A model generated the notes under the pieces. It saw only the letters and a program-made list of their open reading frames with translations, made no database searches and had not been told where the DNA came from. From Simmondsia chinensis (taxonomy: Eukaryota; Streptophyta; Magnoliopsida; Caryophyllales; Simmondsiaceae), in assembly GCA_018398585.1 (NCBI GenBank), contig JAGTTD010000013.1, forward strand, positions 8,342,492 through 8,406,491: a DNA stretch of 64,000 bases. Direction: 5' to 3'. Positions 23,053-34,246 of the stretch are shown piece after piece (the stretch's first letter is position 1; the number at the start of each line of letters is the position of its first letter). Position numbers and translations under genes: made by a program.

Positions 23053-23302
23053 TAACAACAGAAGATCCGGTGCCTTAATGGCTCCTGCCTAAGCGGGGTC
23101 CCGAGGGAGGGTGTATGTAGTCTTATCCCTTCAAGGTGTAATCTTGTCGATAGACTGTTTTCGAGGACACCAACCTTATAGAGTTGGCAATACGAGGACT
23201 TTTCAGGAGGTCATTCATCCTGGTATTACTCTCGCCAAAGCATGCTTAACTTCGGAGTTCTAATGGGATCCGGTGCATTAGTATCTGGTAAATGAACCCT
23301 TT
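23053..23302 (-). mobile_element. SINE with a 5S rRNA-derived head and the local SINE tail
   Basis: Read on the minus strand, the element begins with a 119-nt 5S-rRNA-like sequence (23300 to 23182). It continues with a ~125-nt body containing GAAAACAGTC, GAAGGGATAAGACTACATAC and CCCGCTTAGGCAGGAGCC, and ends CTGTTGTTA at 23053. The body aligns along its length with the SINE tails at 21495-21625 and 36647-36794. Imperfect 17-bp TSDs flank it. SINEs are LINE-mobilised, Pol III-transcribed retroposons, and the head would supply an internal promoter. Cassandra TRIMs also carry 5S sequence in their LTRs, but no LTR ends or primer site were found here and the TSD is long, which favours a SINE. Confidence 0.78.
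23182..23300 (-). ncRNA. 5S rRNA-like sequence (SINE head, not a functional rRNA gene)
   Basis: The minus strand matches the plant 5S rRNA order through its length: CTAATGCACCGGATCCCATT, AGTTAAGCATGCTTTGGCGA, GGATGAATGACCTCCTG and AAGTCCTCG. It has the family length (119 nt). The internal control region (box A AGTTAAGCxTGC, box C around GGATGxxTGACC) is largely kept. Scattered substitutions at conserved sites and the single-copy context show it is not a 5S array unit. Confidence 0.85.
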
Positions 23303-23319
23303 CAATCAACTGTTTGATT

Positions 23320-24239
23320 CATTTTTCTATAACTACATTCAATCTAGGTATCTTTACCGTCCTCAAGAAATTTTAATATTCATAATAGCATTGCAAAATT
23401 ATAAAAAGAAAAAGAAAATTTTCTTTTCTAATTGCACAATAAGTTGTCCCTACAATTGGCAAAAGTAACCAAACTTGAAAACCAATTTGAAAAACCTATA
23501 AATTGACTTGACCGATCTAAAAACTTGAATTGAATAATTGAAATTGAAGTTGAAATGACTCGAACTAAACTAACTACCCAATCTAAACTTAGTTTGAAGT
23601 GAGTTGATACTCCAATTCACCTGACTAACCCATCATTAACTTGTAATAACCCGACCCTAAATGATTTGTAGTTAAATCCAATCTAACCTGAAATTGATTT
23701 AACACAAGACCTTTATAGATAAAAATATTTATTACTTGCCAAGAATACACCTAAGTTTCATAATAGGGCATTAAACTGGACCAAAAACCAAGCCCAGCTT
23801 GAGTATTTGTAAAAACCCAAAAGGATAATTATCATTTAGGTACCTTAAGGTTTTAGTATTTGTTATTTAGATACCCTAACATTTGAATATATACAATGAG
23901 ATATCCCGAGGTTTGAATATTATATAACGTAAGTACCAAGTGTTGGAATTCGTCGAAATTTGTGAGGATCTGATCAATTTTATACAAAAAATACTAATAT
24001 AATACATAATTACAATAATATACATAAGTTATGTCAATATTTTCATCTAAAATTCAGCAAATTGTGATAAAATAACTATTGAATGTTGATACAGAATATC
24101 TAAATATTGCCATAATGAAGATATTAATATATCACTAAAATCGTGTTCAATTTTTGCATTCTCTAACAAATATCCACCGAAATTTTGGCAAAAGGGTATT
24201 TAATTCCTAATATAGAATTGGGGCCCATGAACATAGGGG
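23320..24239. other. Intergenic AT-rich region before the first F-box gene
   Basis: No gene seen. At 23460-23710 there is a stretch of the degenerate motif found in PRAF intron 5 (for example GAAATGACTCGAACTAAACT). From about 23730 onward the sequence resembles the region upstream of the F-box copies at 38.4 and 43.8 kb. Confidence 0.5.
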
Positions 24240-24312
24240 TGGCAATTTAAAGAGGTAAGACTGCATGTACTCTCCCACGGACATTGAGTTTGTTGTTATT
24301 ATTGTTTGGTAT
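24240..24312 (+). mobile_element. SINE tail fragment
   Basis: AGAGGTAAGACTGCATGTAC and GAGTTTGTTGTTATTATTG match the end of the local SINE family. The head is absent and the upstream join is GGGGTGGCAATTT. Confidence 0.5.
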
Positions 24313-24560
24313 TTTATTTATAAAATATAAGAATTTAAAATACCTAAATAATAAAATATTTAAAAGTCAAAATATTTTATTATATATCAAAATATTAAAG
24401 TACTTAATAAATGATTAAGCTACAACTAATAATTTCCCAAACCAAAAATTGACCCAAATTTAAAAGGGCCAACGACGGGCCCCAACCCAGTCCACTCGTG
24501 TATATATATATATAGAGTCCCCCAAGTTCCAACTTCATTACACTTCCCTCCCTCCCGCAA

Positions 24561-24645
24561 TATAAAAACCCAACGAACCACCTAAATTAGGGTTTCATTT
24601 CAATTTCTTCCCCAATTTCCCGCGTAAACCCTAACCCTAACCCTA
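24561..24645 (+). promoter_or_regulatory. TATA box and telo-box array upstream of F-box copy 1
   Basis: TATAAAAA at 24561-24568, 85 bp before the start codon, then AAACCCTAACCCTAACCCTA running into the ATG itself. AAACCCTAA telo-boxes are known plant promoter/5' UTR elements, and all four F-box copies have them at this position. Confidence 0.65.
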
Positions 24646-26169
24646 ATGGATCCCCAATCCAAACGCATCTGCAATTCATCCATGGAAATCTCCGATGATC
24701 GCCTCAGTTCACTCCCCGATTCCATCCTCTCCGACATTCTCTCTCTCCTCCCTCTCAAAGTCGCCGTTTCCACCAGCGTCCTCTCTCGGCGATGGCGCCG
24801 CCTCTGGACTACAATCTCCGACCTCCGCATCGTCTACTCTCCCCGAACCCTAGACGAGGTCTGCCTCGGCATGTCTGAATTCTTCACCGTTATTGATGAC
24901 GTTGTCCGTCAGCTCACCTCCCCCTACTTTGGTGAGTTTGAAATTTCCGTCCACACTGATGCTTTTCGTTTTGATTATGATTACGAAGATATCGAGTCCT
25001 GCCGCGGATACTGGGAAGGATGCTGCTCTCAGGTTGTGTCTTTGATTAGTCAATTGGGTCATCGCGTTGTGAAGAGCATGAACATCTATTTGAATTGTGA
25101 GTTTATTAGGCCTTAGATTCCACCTTGTGTTTTTAGGGTTAAGTCACTTGTAGCCCTTGATTTACGTAACCGTTTTTATTGCAAATTGCCTGAGGAAATT
25201 ATTCTTCCTTGTTTGAAGAAGCTGCATATAGGACTGCATAATCATCCTGACGATTTAATCCGGAGGCTGCTTTGTTCTTGTCCTCTTCTTGAAGATCTAG
25301 AGCTAACGGTAACTGATTCTGATGATCTTAATGGTTATGAGCAAGAGGAGATACCCACTGAAAGTGACGATTCAATTGTCATTTCATTACCGAAGTTGAA
25401 TAGGTTGTATTTGGGGTTTTCTGATAAAGAGGTGAAAGTCATGATTGATGCTCCCGATCTCGAATATTTTGAGATTGATGAATTTAATCTCTCTATGTAT
25501 TGCTTTGCAAAAAGTCCAACCTCGTTAAACTATGTCCACATTGATGTGGACTTGATGCCTGAGGATATACCAATGTACAAAAACCATTTATTGGAGCTAC
25601 TCTCAGGCATTTCCAGTGCTAGGTCTATCCGATTGTGTTCTCAATTGGCAGAAGCTTTCCATAATGTAAGTGATGGAATTTTACCAAGGTTTCCTAACTT
25701 GATCACCCTTAATTTAAACGACAGTCAAAGTTTGAAGATATTGCTTAATTTTCTCCAAAGCACACCTAGTTTGAAAGTTCTTCACGTGCGTGGTTATAGT
25801 CGTGGTGTTGGTGACTGTTTGGAGGAGGCAATGTGGTGGAACCCAGATTTTGTACCCTTGTGTTTGTCTTCACATCTAAAAACTGTAGTTATACAAGGCA
25901 TTGAAGGAAATGAAGATGACTTAAAGCTGATAAAGTACATTCCAACAAATGCAACGGGTTTGGAGTTCCTTGAAGTTGGTGTTTCTTCTTCTTCTTCCGA
26001 GCAAAAGGAAGACGTAATCTGCAAGGAGTTAGAATTATGCGAGGAATTATTCATGTGTTCAAGGGGTTCACTAGCTTGTGAGATTGAATTCAATGGTACA
26101 CTTCTCAAAGTGTCAGTAGAGGTTATCAAAATCGGAAAACTTGAATGTCGTGATCTTCATTGTCTCTGA
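24646..26169 (+). pseudogene. F-box/LRR/FBD protein, copy 1, interrupted by one nonsense codon
   Basis: A single frame of 507 codons from ATG 24646 with one internal TAG at 25114-25116 (codon 157), where copies 3 and 4 have TGG (Trp). F-box near residues 18-60 (DRLSSLPDSILSDILSLLPL then SRRWRRLWTT), LRR-like repeats in the middle (LPKLNRLYLGF, FPNLITLNL) and a C-terminal FBD domain (~400-480, PLCLSSHLKTVVIQG). Such proteins are substrate receptors of SCF ubiquitin ligases, with the F-box binding SKP1/ASK. Without the stop it would be full length for the family. It may be a recent pseudogene, or the stop could be an allele or sequence error. A short product of 156 residues keeps the F-box only. 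Confidence 0.88.
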
Positions 26170-26870
26170 ACTCTTTGACCGTGTATTAGTTCTAGCTATG
26201 GATTCTCCATTGATCTACAACAAATTGTTTTAGAAGCCCGAAAACAAAATTCCCTATGTTAGATTGTCCTTGAAAACATCTCCAATACAGAGGATGCACA
26301 TTTTGTTATTAGCTTATGGTATAATCTACTCTTAAATCAGTAGCACTCAAGAATCCATATTATTAGCTCCTAGCTACTTTAGGCTTGTATCAGTGATGAG
26401 TGCAAGGGATCTGCGGGCTCAATTATTTCTATCTTATGTTTCTATGTATTAAAGGTACAAGTAAGGTCCATTTAGGTTGGATCTCATTTTTTGATTGAGT
26501 TGTTTTTTAGCATGTCTTGAGGGTATGGGCTTGTGGTGGTAACATGTGTTTATGCACTGTATAAGAACAATTCTAAGCTGGAAATGAGATCTGCATTTTC
26601 CCTTATGTGGATTACAGGTGCACAAATGCTATTTCTATTATATGCAAATCTTGTCTTATTTCTTCACAAATATGCATGTATGTCAAATCAATGCGGATTC
26701 TTTAGTGACCCGATCATGGAGGATGATGCCCTAGTTGCTGAGGAGCCTTCAGGTATGACATTAGTGGGCTAGACTCGAAATTAGTTGATCCATGATGCTG
26801 GACAAGCACTTGGTAAAAGAATAAGAAGGAAGGGCCTTAAAAGTAAAGATGTCACATGTTGGACAAAGCA
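26170..26870 (+). other. 3' flank of F-box copy 1, conserved among the copies
   Basis: Non-coding sequence shared with the 3' flanks of copies 2, 3 and 4, for example AAGAACAATTCTAAGCTGGA and ATGGAGGATGATGC. The frames in it (26533-26772 here, 40318-40587 after copy 3) are disrupted in the other copies, so this is probably UTR or spacer. Confidence 0.6.
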
Positions 26871-26962
26871 TCTTGTAGCAGTAAGGTTGCGTATGTCTCA
26901 CCCTCCTTAGACCCTACCTTGGCGGGAGCCCTTTGAGGTAATGGGTTTGTTGTTGTATTATA
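26871..26962 (+). mobile_element. 5'-truncated SINE with 10-bp TSD
   Basis: Tail-type sequence (GTAAGGTTGCGTATGTCTC, CCCTACCTTGGCGGGAGCC, TTTGTTGTTGT) between two copies of GGACAAAGCA (26861-26870 and 26963-26972). Absent from the equivalent place after copy 3. Confidence 0.75.
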
Positions 26963-27114
26963 GGACAAAGCACACCAATAAGATGTATCACTGATTTCAA
27001 CGTTCTACTATTGCAGTTTGGTATGCTCTTTTTGTTTGAGGTACAGGTCTTTCTGATTTACATTCTCTTATGTTTAGTGATATACATGTGGGGACGCATT
27101 TAAGCTAAATGTTT

Positions 27115-27452
27115 GTAAGTTTATTCAAATTAACTTCTTGTCTTTTTCTTCATTTAATATATTCTCTAATGTTTGTAATTCTATTCAAATTACTCCATCC
27201 TTTTTTTTTTTTTTTTAAACAATCCATCATTTTTGTCTTATGACAAAATCAGTATGTTGTCGTTTTAAGTTTTACCCAGTTTTGGTCGGCAAATGGGGGG
27301 TTAATTTTGTCATGACAAAAAATATAACAGTTTAATATGAACAAAATTACAAATATTAAGGATTATTTTGAACAATAAGAAAGACGAGTGACAAATTTTA
27401 TAAAACTAACAAATATTAGGAACCAATAGAGTAAATAACTCTACTTATATTA
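27115..27452. repeat. Inverted-repeat MITE relative, left end truncated
   Basis: Right end reads AGTAAATAACTCTACTTA. The arms carry TGTTTGTAAGTTTATTCAAA and its inverse AACTAACAAATATTAGG. Same family as 14473-14857 and 40828-41172. The left terminus seen in the intron-1 copy is missing. Confidence 0.55.
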
Positions 27453-27768
27453 TACACGTAAATTCGAAAGATAAATAACGTTATAGCGCGGGTATGGTAC
27501 TACTGGATGGTTAAGGCTGAAAAAGCAAACAATATGCAGGTGCAGGAGATGTTGAATCCATGTTGCATCTGATTAGATAAATGTTGGGATCAATGGGTAT
27601 ATGTTCTTGCTGTGCTTGTCTTAATGTGGGACATTTTTCGCTTTAAGGTCCGTCCTTATTCTTTCACCTTCAAAGGATCGAAATTTCTGAGTTGAAGGGA
27701 AAAGGTCAAAACATGATGTTGGATTAAAGTGAAAAGATTATACTTATATCGAGCATCCTCTAATGTCT

Positions 27769-28074
27769 TGTTTGGCAATTGGGCAAAGGGAGGTAAAGAG
27801 AAGGAATGTAAGATATCATCTTTCTCTTATTTCAATATTTTTAATAAAGATAATTAAGGGTAAAAAGTGCAAGTGAGTTACCGTGTTTAACATTTGGATA
27901 AAGAGATAAGGATAAAGAGGATTATAGTTCAAATAAAGGTAAAATTGTCTAAAATGTTTTAAAAAATTACCCTCCCCTTGCAGGTAAAAGAGAAACTTGC
28001 CCTCCATTGCCTCCTTTTACCCCTTAAAATCAGTCACGGGTACAGACTTATCATTTTTTATCCTGTTGCCAAAC
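27769..28074. repeat. Possible MITE with TGTTTGGCAA ends
   Basis: Ends TTGTTTGGCAA and its inverse TTGCCAAACA, with GGTAAAGAG/CCTTTTACC-type inner similarity. No convincing TSD. The remaining sequence from 27453 to 28740 is AT-rich with no gene. Confidence 0.35.
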
Positions 28075-28740
28075 ATGGCCTCATCTGGGTGGAGTTAAGT
28101 AATTGAAGTGTTCAAATTTTTGGTTTCATTTCTATCATCATAATACTTGATAAGTTCAGCGAATCTATGTAGAGAAGGTAATAGGTAAAACTCCAACACT
28201 AATATCATGTTTTTTCGATACTGTTTCTTTGTTGTACATTTTTTTTCTCTTTTAGGGTCCGGTTGAAATGAAGAAAATGTTGGCAAAAGAAAAAAAAAAT
28301 TAAAAGAAAGCGTTTTCCTATATTTGAAATATATGGAAAATATGAAAAAAAAACAGATACGATATAAAATTTTGAACTAATTTTTCATGAGTAACTTGGA
28401 GACAAAAAATGTAGATGACAACATTTCAAATTTGTCCACAATTGAAATATCTTGGACACAATTCAAATTAAAGAACAGTAAAATTGTACACATTCCACAT
28501 ATTTTTAAAAATTGAAATAATTTTACGACAATTCAAATTAAAGAAGAACAGAAGATGAAAAATAAAAAAGATAAATTATTTATTGTCTTTTAAAATATAC
28601 AAACAATTATGTAGTCTGTAATAAAACATAAAAAGATCATAAGAGTAGAACTTCAAAACACAAAAAATTTCAATAAAATTATATAAAAAAGTATTTTGAA
28701 CTTAAATGTAGTTAGTCTTCCATTGTTGCATACATACTTA

Positions 28741-29134
28741 GGGGTGTATTTGAGCCGAGCCGAGCCCGAGCCTATCAAGCTCAAGCCTCGACTCGTTTGT
28801 ATGAAGCTCAGTTCGAGCTCGCTTGATCTCGGCTCGTCATTAGCTCGTGCTCGGTTCGGCTTAATCTAAGCTCGGCGAACTTTGAATTGAACTTGTAATA
28901 TTTGACTCATATAAGCTTACTCTAGAATCATTTGGGCTCGTTTAAATTCAGGTTCGATTCATTTAAGTTCAAATTTGGCTTCATTTTAAATATTTGAGCA
29001 AATATATGTATTAGGAAAGGCTTGCCTAGGCTTGTTTAGATTGACAAGCTTACGAGCTTGAACTTCACTTGGCTCTGACCTGACTCGGCTCGGCTCGAAC
29101 TCAAAGTAAGCCGACCCGGCTTATTTATGCCCCC
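28741..29134. mobile_element. hAT-type MITE (GAGCCGAGCC family)
   Basis: Starts GGGGTGTATTTGAGCCGAGC and ends, in inverse, GGGGGCATAAATAAGCCG. The interior repeats GCTCGAGC/CTCGGCTC motifs in both orientations. Flanked by ATACTTA and ATACGTA (one mismatch). These features fit small hAT elements of plants. Confidence 0.6.
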
Positions 29135-29250
29135 ATACGTAACGACAAAGATAACTTTCTGACAGCCAACGAGCCATTCCTAAACCCCACCTTACAAAAG
29201 CTCAACGAAATTCTAAGTTAGGCCTCCATTTCACTTTTCTTCCCCAATTT

Positions 29251-29285
29251 CCCGCGTAAACCCTAACCCTAACCCTAATTCCACC
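29251..29285 (+). promoter_or_regulatory. Telo-box array upstream of F-box copy 2
   Basis: CCCGCGTAAACCCTAACCCT followed by one more unit, ending 6 bp before the ATG, in the same place as in the other copies. Confidence 0.6.
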
Positions 29286-30751
29286 ATGGAGGACCCCAAT
29301 TCCAAGCGCCAATGTAATTCAACCATGGAAATCGCCGATGATCGACTCAGTTCACTCCCTGATCCCATCCTCATCGACATCCTCTCCCGCTTCCCCCACC
29401 AAACTCGCCGTCTCCACCAGCGTTCTCCCTCACCGGTGGCGCCATCTCTTGACTCGTATCATCAATCTCCACTTCGTCTACTCACCCAAACCCAGTGAGC
29501 CAATCGGCGTTGATATGTCTGGATTCTTGGCTGGTGTCGAGGACGTTCTCCATCAGCTCACCTCCCCCGTCATCTGGAAGTTCAAAATTGTTGTCGTCTC
29601 TGATTCATTGTTTGTTGACGAAGTTGAAGATTGCGAGTCCTGTCGGGAATATTGGCGAAGGTGCTGCTCCAAGGTGGAGTCTTTGATTAGTTTATTGTGT
29701 GATCGCGTTGTGGGCAATATGGATGTCAATTTGAATTGTAAATTTCTTAGGCCTTCGTTACCACCTTGTGTTTTCCGGAATTCAGCGCTTGTAACCCTTG
29801 ATTTGCGTTGCCGTTTTGATTGCAAATTTCCTGGTGAAGTTATTCTTCCTTGTTTGAAGAAGTTGCATATTGAACTAGATTATCACTGTAAAGAATTGAT
29901 CTGGATGCTGATTTATTCTTGCCCTTTGCTTGAAGATTTAGAGCTAAGAGTAAATTGTGATGATCTTTACAATTATATGCAAGAGGGGATACCGAGGAAA
30001 AATGACATTTTAGTTGTCATATCGTCACCAAACTTTAAAAGGTTGAAGTTGGGTTTTTCTGCTAAAGGGGCTAAAGTCCTAATTGATGCTTCCCATCTCA
30101 AATATTTTGGAATTTGTGAAAATAAACTGTCTATGTATTTTTTTGGAGAAAATTCCAACCTCACTAATCCGTGTCAACGTTAATGTGGAAATTTGTCTTG
30201 AGGATATTCCAATGTACAAAAACCATATAGTGGAACTTGCTGCAGTTATTGCAAACGTTAAGTTTCTTCAGTTGGCTGCTGGAATGGCAGATGCTTTCAG
30301 TAACGTTGGTATGGTAACTTTACCCATATTTCAAAACTTGTTCTGCCTTGAGTTATACAGTATTGGAAGTTGGAAAGTGTTGTTTGATTTTCTCCAAAGC
30401 TCACCCAATTTAACGTTACTTGATGTGCGTGGCTACAGTCATGGTGATGGTGAATGTTTGGAGGAGGTACCTTGGTGGACATCAAATCCTGTACCTTTAT
30501 GTTTGTCATCACATATAAGAATGATACTTATGCAAGACATTAAAGGAAGCAAAAATGATTTGAAGTTGATGAAGTACATTCTATCAAATGCCACAGTTCT
30601 GGAGTATCTTCAAGTTGGTGTTTCTCCTTATTCTGAGCAAAAGGGAATTTCAATCTGCAAGGAATTTTTCACGTTCTCTAGGGCTTCACCAGGTGGTGAG
30701 ATTGCATTCGTTGGTAGACATCTTGAAGTGTCAGCTGCGAGCATCAAATAG
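29286..30751 (+). pseudogene. F-box/LRR/FBD protein, copy 2, two frameshifts
   Basis: ATG 29286 (MEDPNSKRQCNSTMEIADDR). The F-box start DRLSSLPDPILIDILSRFP is followed by a one-base insertion near a C run at about 29390-29400. The coding sense then continues in the next frame (LAVSTSVLPHRWRHLLTRI) to about 30150, where an A-run indel moves it to the third frame (KIPTSLIRVN, DIPMYKNHIVEL, then FBD-type PLCLSSHIRMILMQDIKG). It ends at 30751. It is the most diverged of the four. Both lesions are at homopolymers, so sequencing error should be excluded, but the higher divergence suggests a genuine pseudogene. Confidence 0.85.
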
Positions 30752-31279
30752 GAACACTTGACTGCCGTAATATTTGTTGGTCAGAGTCATGAGGAGAAAG
30801 TCTGCATAATCTATAGTTGATGATTACACCAGAACGATGGAGTGGACTTGATATCACCATTTGTTTTGTAACTGGAGGTCTCTATTCTTACAACTTTTAT
30901 TACTAGTGGTTGCACAGATTTTGATGTTGTTCTCAGTGTTCAATCGCCTCCCAACAAATCGTGTTAAAAGCCCGACAACTTCAACATTTTCTGCGTTATG
31001 TTGTCCTCGACAACATCTCAACACGAAGGATGAACATTTTGCTATTAGCTTTATGGCTTAATCTCCTGTAAATCAGTAACCACAGTGAATCCATATTCAT
31101 TAGCTTCTAACTGTTGTAGGCTTGTATCTGTGATGGATGCAAGCTCTTTGCAGGCTCTTTTTTGTTTTTGGTTTGAGTTCTTTTTTACCGTATGCTGCAT
31201 AAGAACAATTATAAGCCGGTAGTGGAAGTTGCATTTTTCCTCCTGTGGATTAGATCGGGGCATGAATGTTATGTCTATT

Positions 31280-31721
31280 TGTTGGGTATTTCTTTTACCT
31301 CAAAATTAATTGTATGAAAAATAAAAATAGAAAAAAAAAAGAAAAAGAAGAAAAAGAAAAATGGAAAGTTCACTTGTATAAGTTTTAGGGTATAGGTATA
31401 GGTTGGGAAGTTTACTTTTACAAGTAAACTAGTATGTCTTGAGTCATCTTTTGTCTTGGTGTATTTTTTGTTATAAAATGACGTGTTGTGAAGTATAGAG
31501 TGGAGTAGAGAGAAAAAGAAATAGAGAGGAAAATTGAGTGAAATTGAATGTGGGTTTGGGTTTGGGTTTCAATTAGAGATTGTAATCCAAAATTTATAGG
31601 GAAAGTTTGACACCTAATCGGGTCGTGGTTTTTCCCTATAGTTGAGAGAGGGTTTTCCACGTAAAAATTTCATGTGTTGTTTTGTTGTTTGTTTTTTTTT
31701 TTTGGGTATTTTCCCAACAAG
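31280..31721 (+). repeat. 5' LTR of the gag-only element (442 bp)
   Basis: TGTTGGGTATTTC...TTTTCCCAACA. Partner of 33191-33633. Confidence 0.92.
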
Positions 31722-31723
31722 TG

Positions 31724-31735
31724 GTATCAGAGCGT
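31724..31735 (+). other. Primer binding site of the gag-only element
   Basis: TGGTATCAGAGC, two bases after the LTR, tRNA-Met type. Confidence 0.92.
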
Positions 31736-31756
31736 GTTCGATCTTGAGACCTAGAG

Positions 31757-33098
31757 ATGTCGAAGATTGGAAGTTTATTCGAAGGTACCAAATTCGAGAT
31801 TGAATTGTTTGATGGCAAGAACAATTTTCCTTTATGGCAGAGTATGGTGAAAGATCTCCTTGTTCAATTGCACAAGGTCATACTTGATAAAAGGCCTGAG
31901 AAGATAAGTGATGATGATTGGGAGGAATTACAAATGAAAACTGTAAGTACTATTCGTTTCGCTCTTGCCCCGGATGTTAAGTACACTGTGCTAGATGAGA
32001 AATCGCCAAAATCTTTGTGGGATAAATTGGAAAAAATTTATATGTCGAAATCCCTCACAAATAAGTTGTATTTGAAGAGGGATTTATACCGTTTGAGGAT
32101 AGAAGAGGGTAGCGATTTGAGAGATCATCTAAATGTGTTCAATTGATTGATATCTCAATTGGCTAGCTTGGATGAAAAGTTCAAGGAAGAAGATAAAGCT
32201 TTGATTTTGTTAGCTTCTCTCCCAAAGTCTTATGAAACCGTGATGACAACATTGTTGGTAGGAAAAGGAACTTTAAAGTTGGATGAAACCACAGCGGTCT
32301 TGTTAGAAAATGAAAAATTGGTGAAAGGGGATAAATTTAGAAATGATGAAGAAGCCGCTTTGGCGGCTAGTTCGGGTAGGGGGAGGAGTTGCACTCGTGG
32401 ATATAGCGGTAGAGACTATAGTAGGTCAAGTTCTAGACCTAGGATGGATTTTAGCAACAGAGTGTTACTATTGTCATGAAATGGGCCATATTCAAGTGTT
32501 TTGCAAGAAAATGAAAGACGACTTAGAAGAGTTAAAGAAAACTCGTGAAAAGGGGGAGATGGGCAAGGGGGAGACACGTAAGGGAGAAAAGGGTGAATTA
32601 TCCACCAATGTAGCCTTAGATGATGGAGATGACCTCTTCTTAGTGCAAGATAGAAAAACAAGTGAGGATTCATGGATCCTCGATTCAGGGTGCTCCCATC
32701 ATGTATGCACAAAAAAGGAGATGTTTGCTTTTTATAAGGAATGTGATGGGACAGTGATGGTAGTCAATGATGAAGAGGTCAAGATCGACGACGTTGGGAC
32801 CGTTCAAATTAAGATGCATGATGACAAGTTGAGAACGTTGTCCAAAGTTCGATATGTGCCACGACTCCGGAAAAATTTGATCTCCTTGGGAAGACTTGAT
32901 GAGTTGGGTTATGGCTACTCCGCTCGAAATGAAAGAATGACGGTTGCGTAGGGGCAATTGGTTATGATGAAAGCAAGTAAGAACTCGAAGAATTTGTATG
33001 TGCTTGAAGAAAGTGGTTCGATGAGCAACAATGGGGCAAATTCGACTTCAAAAAGAGTGCGCTTTGTGGATGTGGAAGAAGCGTCGATTTGGGGCTAG
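31757..33098 (+). pseudogene. Gag, zinc knuckle and protease start of the gag-only element
   Basis: From ATG 31757: N-terminal gag region (FDGKNNFPLWQSMVKDLL), UBN2-type body (LWDKLEKIYMSKSLTNKLYL, LASLPKSYETVMTTLL), an Arg/Ser-rich tract, a zinc knuckle CYYCHEMGHIQVFC (CX2CX4HX4C), a Lys/Glu-rich linker and a protease motif DSGCSHHV. Lesions: in-frame TGA at 32144-32146, a frameshift near 32450-32465, and TAG at 32949-32951. After that the frame stays open to 33098 (SKRVRFVDVEEASIW). The protease keeps the D-S-G triad, unlike copies A and B of the other family. Mobility would need proteins from a complete relative. Confidence 0.85.
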
Positions 33099-33190
33099 AG
33101 CCTCAAGACTTCATATGGGTTGAAGAACAAAATTTTTTTTTTTTTTTTTTTTGGTGTGTGAAAAATTAATTTTGAGGTAAGGGGGAGATT

Positions 33191-33633
33191 TGTTGGGTAT
33201 TTCTTTTACCTCAAAATTAATTGTATGAAAAATGAAAATAGAAAAAAAAAAAAAATGAAGAAAAAAGAAAAATGGGAAGTTCACTTGTATAAGTTTTAGG
33301 GTATAGGTATAGGTTGGGAAGTTTATTTTTACAAGTAAGCTAGTATATCTTGAGTCATCTTTTGTCTTGGTGTATGTTTTGTTATAAAATGATGTGTTGT
33401 GAAGTATAGAGTGGAGTAGAGAGAAAAAGAAATAGAGAGGAAAATTGAGTGAGATTGAATGTGGGTTTGGGTTTGGGTTTCAATTAGAGATTGTAATCCA
33501 AAATTTATAGTGAAAGTTTGACACCCAATCGAGTCGTGGTTTTTCCCTCTTGTTAAGAGAGGGTTTTCCATGTAAAAATTTCGTGTGTTGTTTCGTTGTT
33601 TGTTTTTTTTTTTTTATTGTTATTTTCCCAACA
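33191..33633 (+). repeat. 3' LTR of the gag-only element (443 bp)
   Basis: Matches the 5' LTR, preceded by a polypurine tract at about 33178-33190. Confidence 0.92.
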
Positions 33634-34109
33634 CTATTATATGCAAATCTTGTATCATTTCTTAACAGATAAGCATGTATTACATGTCAATGTGGATTCT
33701 TTAAGTGGGGTCAAGCCTATCGAGCATGGAGGATGATGCCTAGATGTTCAGGAGCCTTTAGCTATGAAACTTTGTGGGCTAGCGTTAGAGGCAACGAGCT
33801 CAGAAGTAGCTGATTTATGATGTAGGAGTCTTGAATAAAAGCAAAAAAGTCAAAATTGAAGGTTAATTATCCTCTAATGGAGAAACGCTCGCCTTGACTT
33901 GGTGGAATTATGCCATTGCAGGGTTGAAGTTCTCGTTTTCATTTCTACAATCTCATTGCTTGGTGAGCTAAGCAATCTATATGGAGAAAATAACGGGTTA
34001 AATCTAACACTCAATGAGACTTTCTAATTACGTGCTATCAATTTGATATCCTTGAAAATATTTGACTTTGACTTCACTTCACTTGATTTATAAACATTGT
34101 TCTGTTTTT

Positions 34110-34245
34110 GCCTTTTAGGATTAGGGGCCCTTCATAAACAGTTTTCCTGCAGGGGTAAGGTTGAGTATATTTCACCCTCACCAAACCCTGCCTCAATAGG
34201 AGCCTTATCGGCTCTAGTTTTTTGTTGTTGTTGTAATCTCTTATA
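34110..34245 (+). mobile_element. SINE copy
   Basis: GGATTAGGGGCCCTTCATAA, AACAGTTTTCCTGCAGGGGT, AAGGTTGAGTATATTTCACC and a TTGTTGTTGTTG end. Same tail as the other copies. Confidence 0.6.
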
Positions 34246-34246
34246 G

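Larger units (their letters stand above)
31280..33633 (+). mobile_element. Non-autonomous Copia-type element with gag and protease only (TR-GAG-like)
   Basis: Complete element: LTRs 31280-31721 and 33191-33633, PBS TGGTATCAGAGC, polypurine tract AAGGGGGAGATT before the 3' LTR, and a 5-bp TSD CTATT (31275-31279 and 33634-33638). The LTR ends are TGTTGGG...CCCAACA. The two LTRs differ at about twenty sites by eye (~95% identical), so the insertion is not brand new. Between them only gag, zinc knuckle and a protease start are present. Integrase, RT and RNase H are missing. It lies in the 3' flank of F-box copy 2. Confidence 0.92.

Noticed and set aside
23182..23300. A functional 5S rRNA gene
   Set aside because: Single, with substitutions in conserved positions and fused to a SINE body; no tandem array or terminator T-run at the expected end.
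26533..26772. Frame after F-box copy 1 resembling one after copy 3 (40318-40587), ending EEPSGMTxVG
   Set aside because: Similarity follows from the segmental duplication. The same region is frame-broken after copies 2 and 4, so no sign of coding constraint.
28741..29134. CRISPR-like or regulatory array of GAGCC/GGCTC motifs
   Set aside because: Motifs occur in both orientations without regular spacing and lie between MITE ends.
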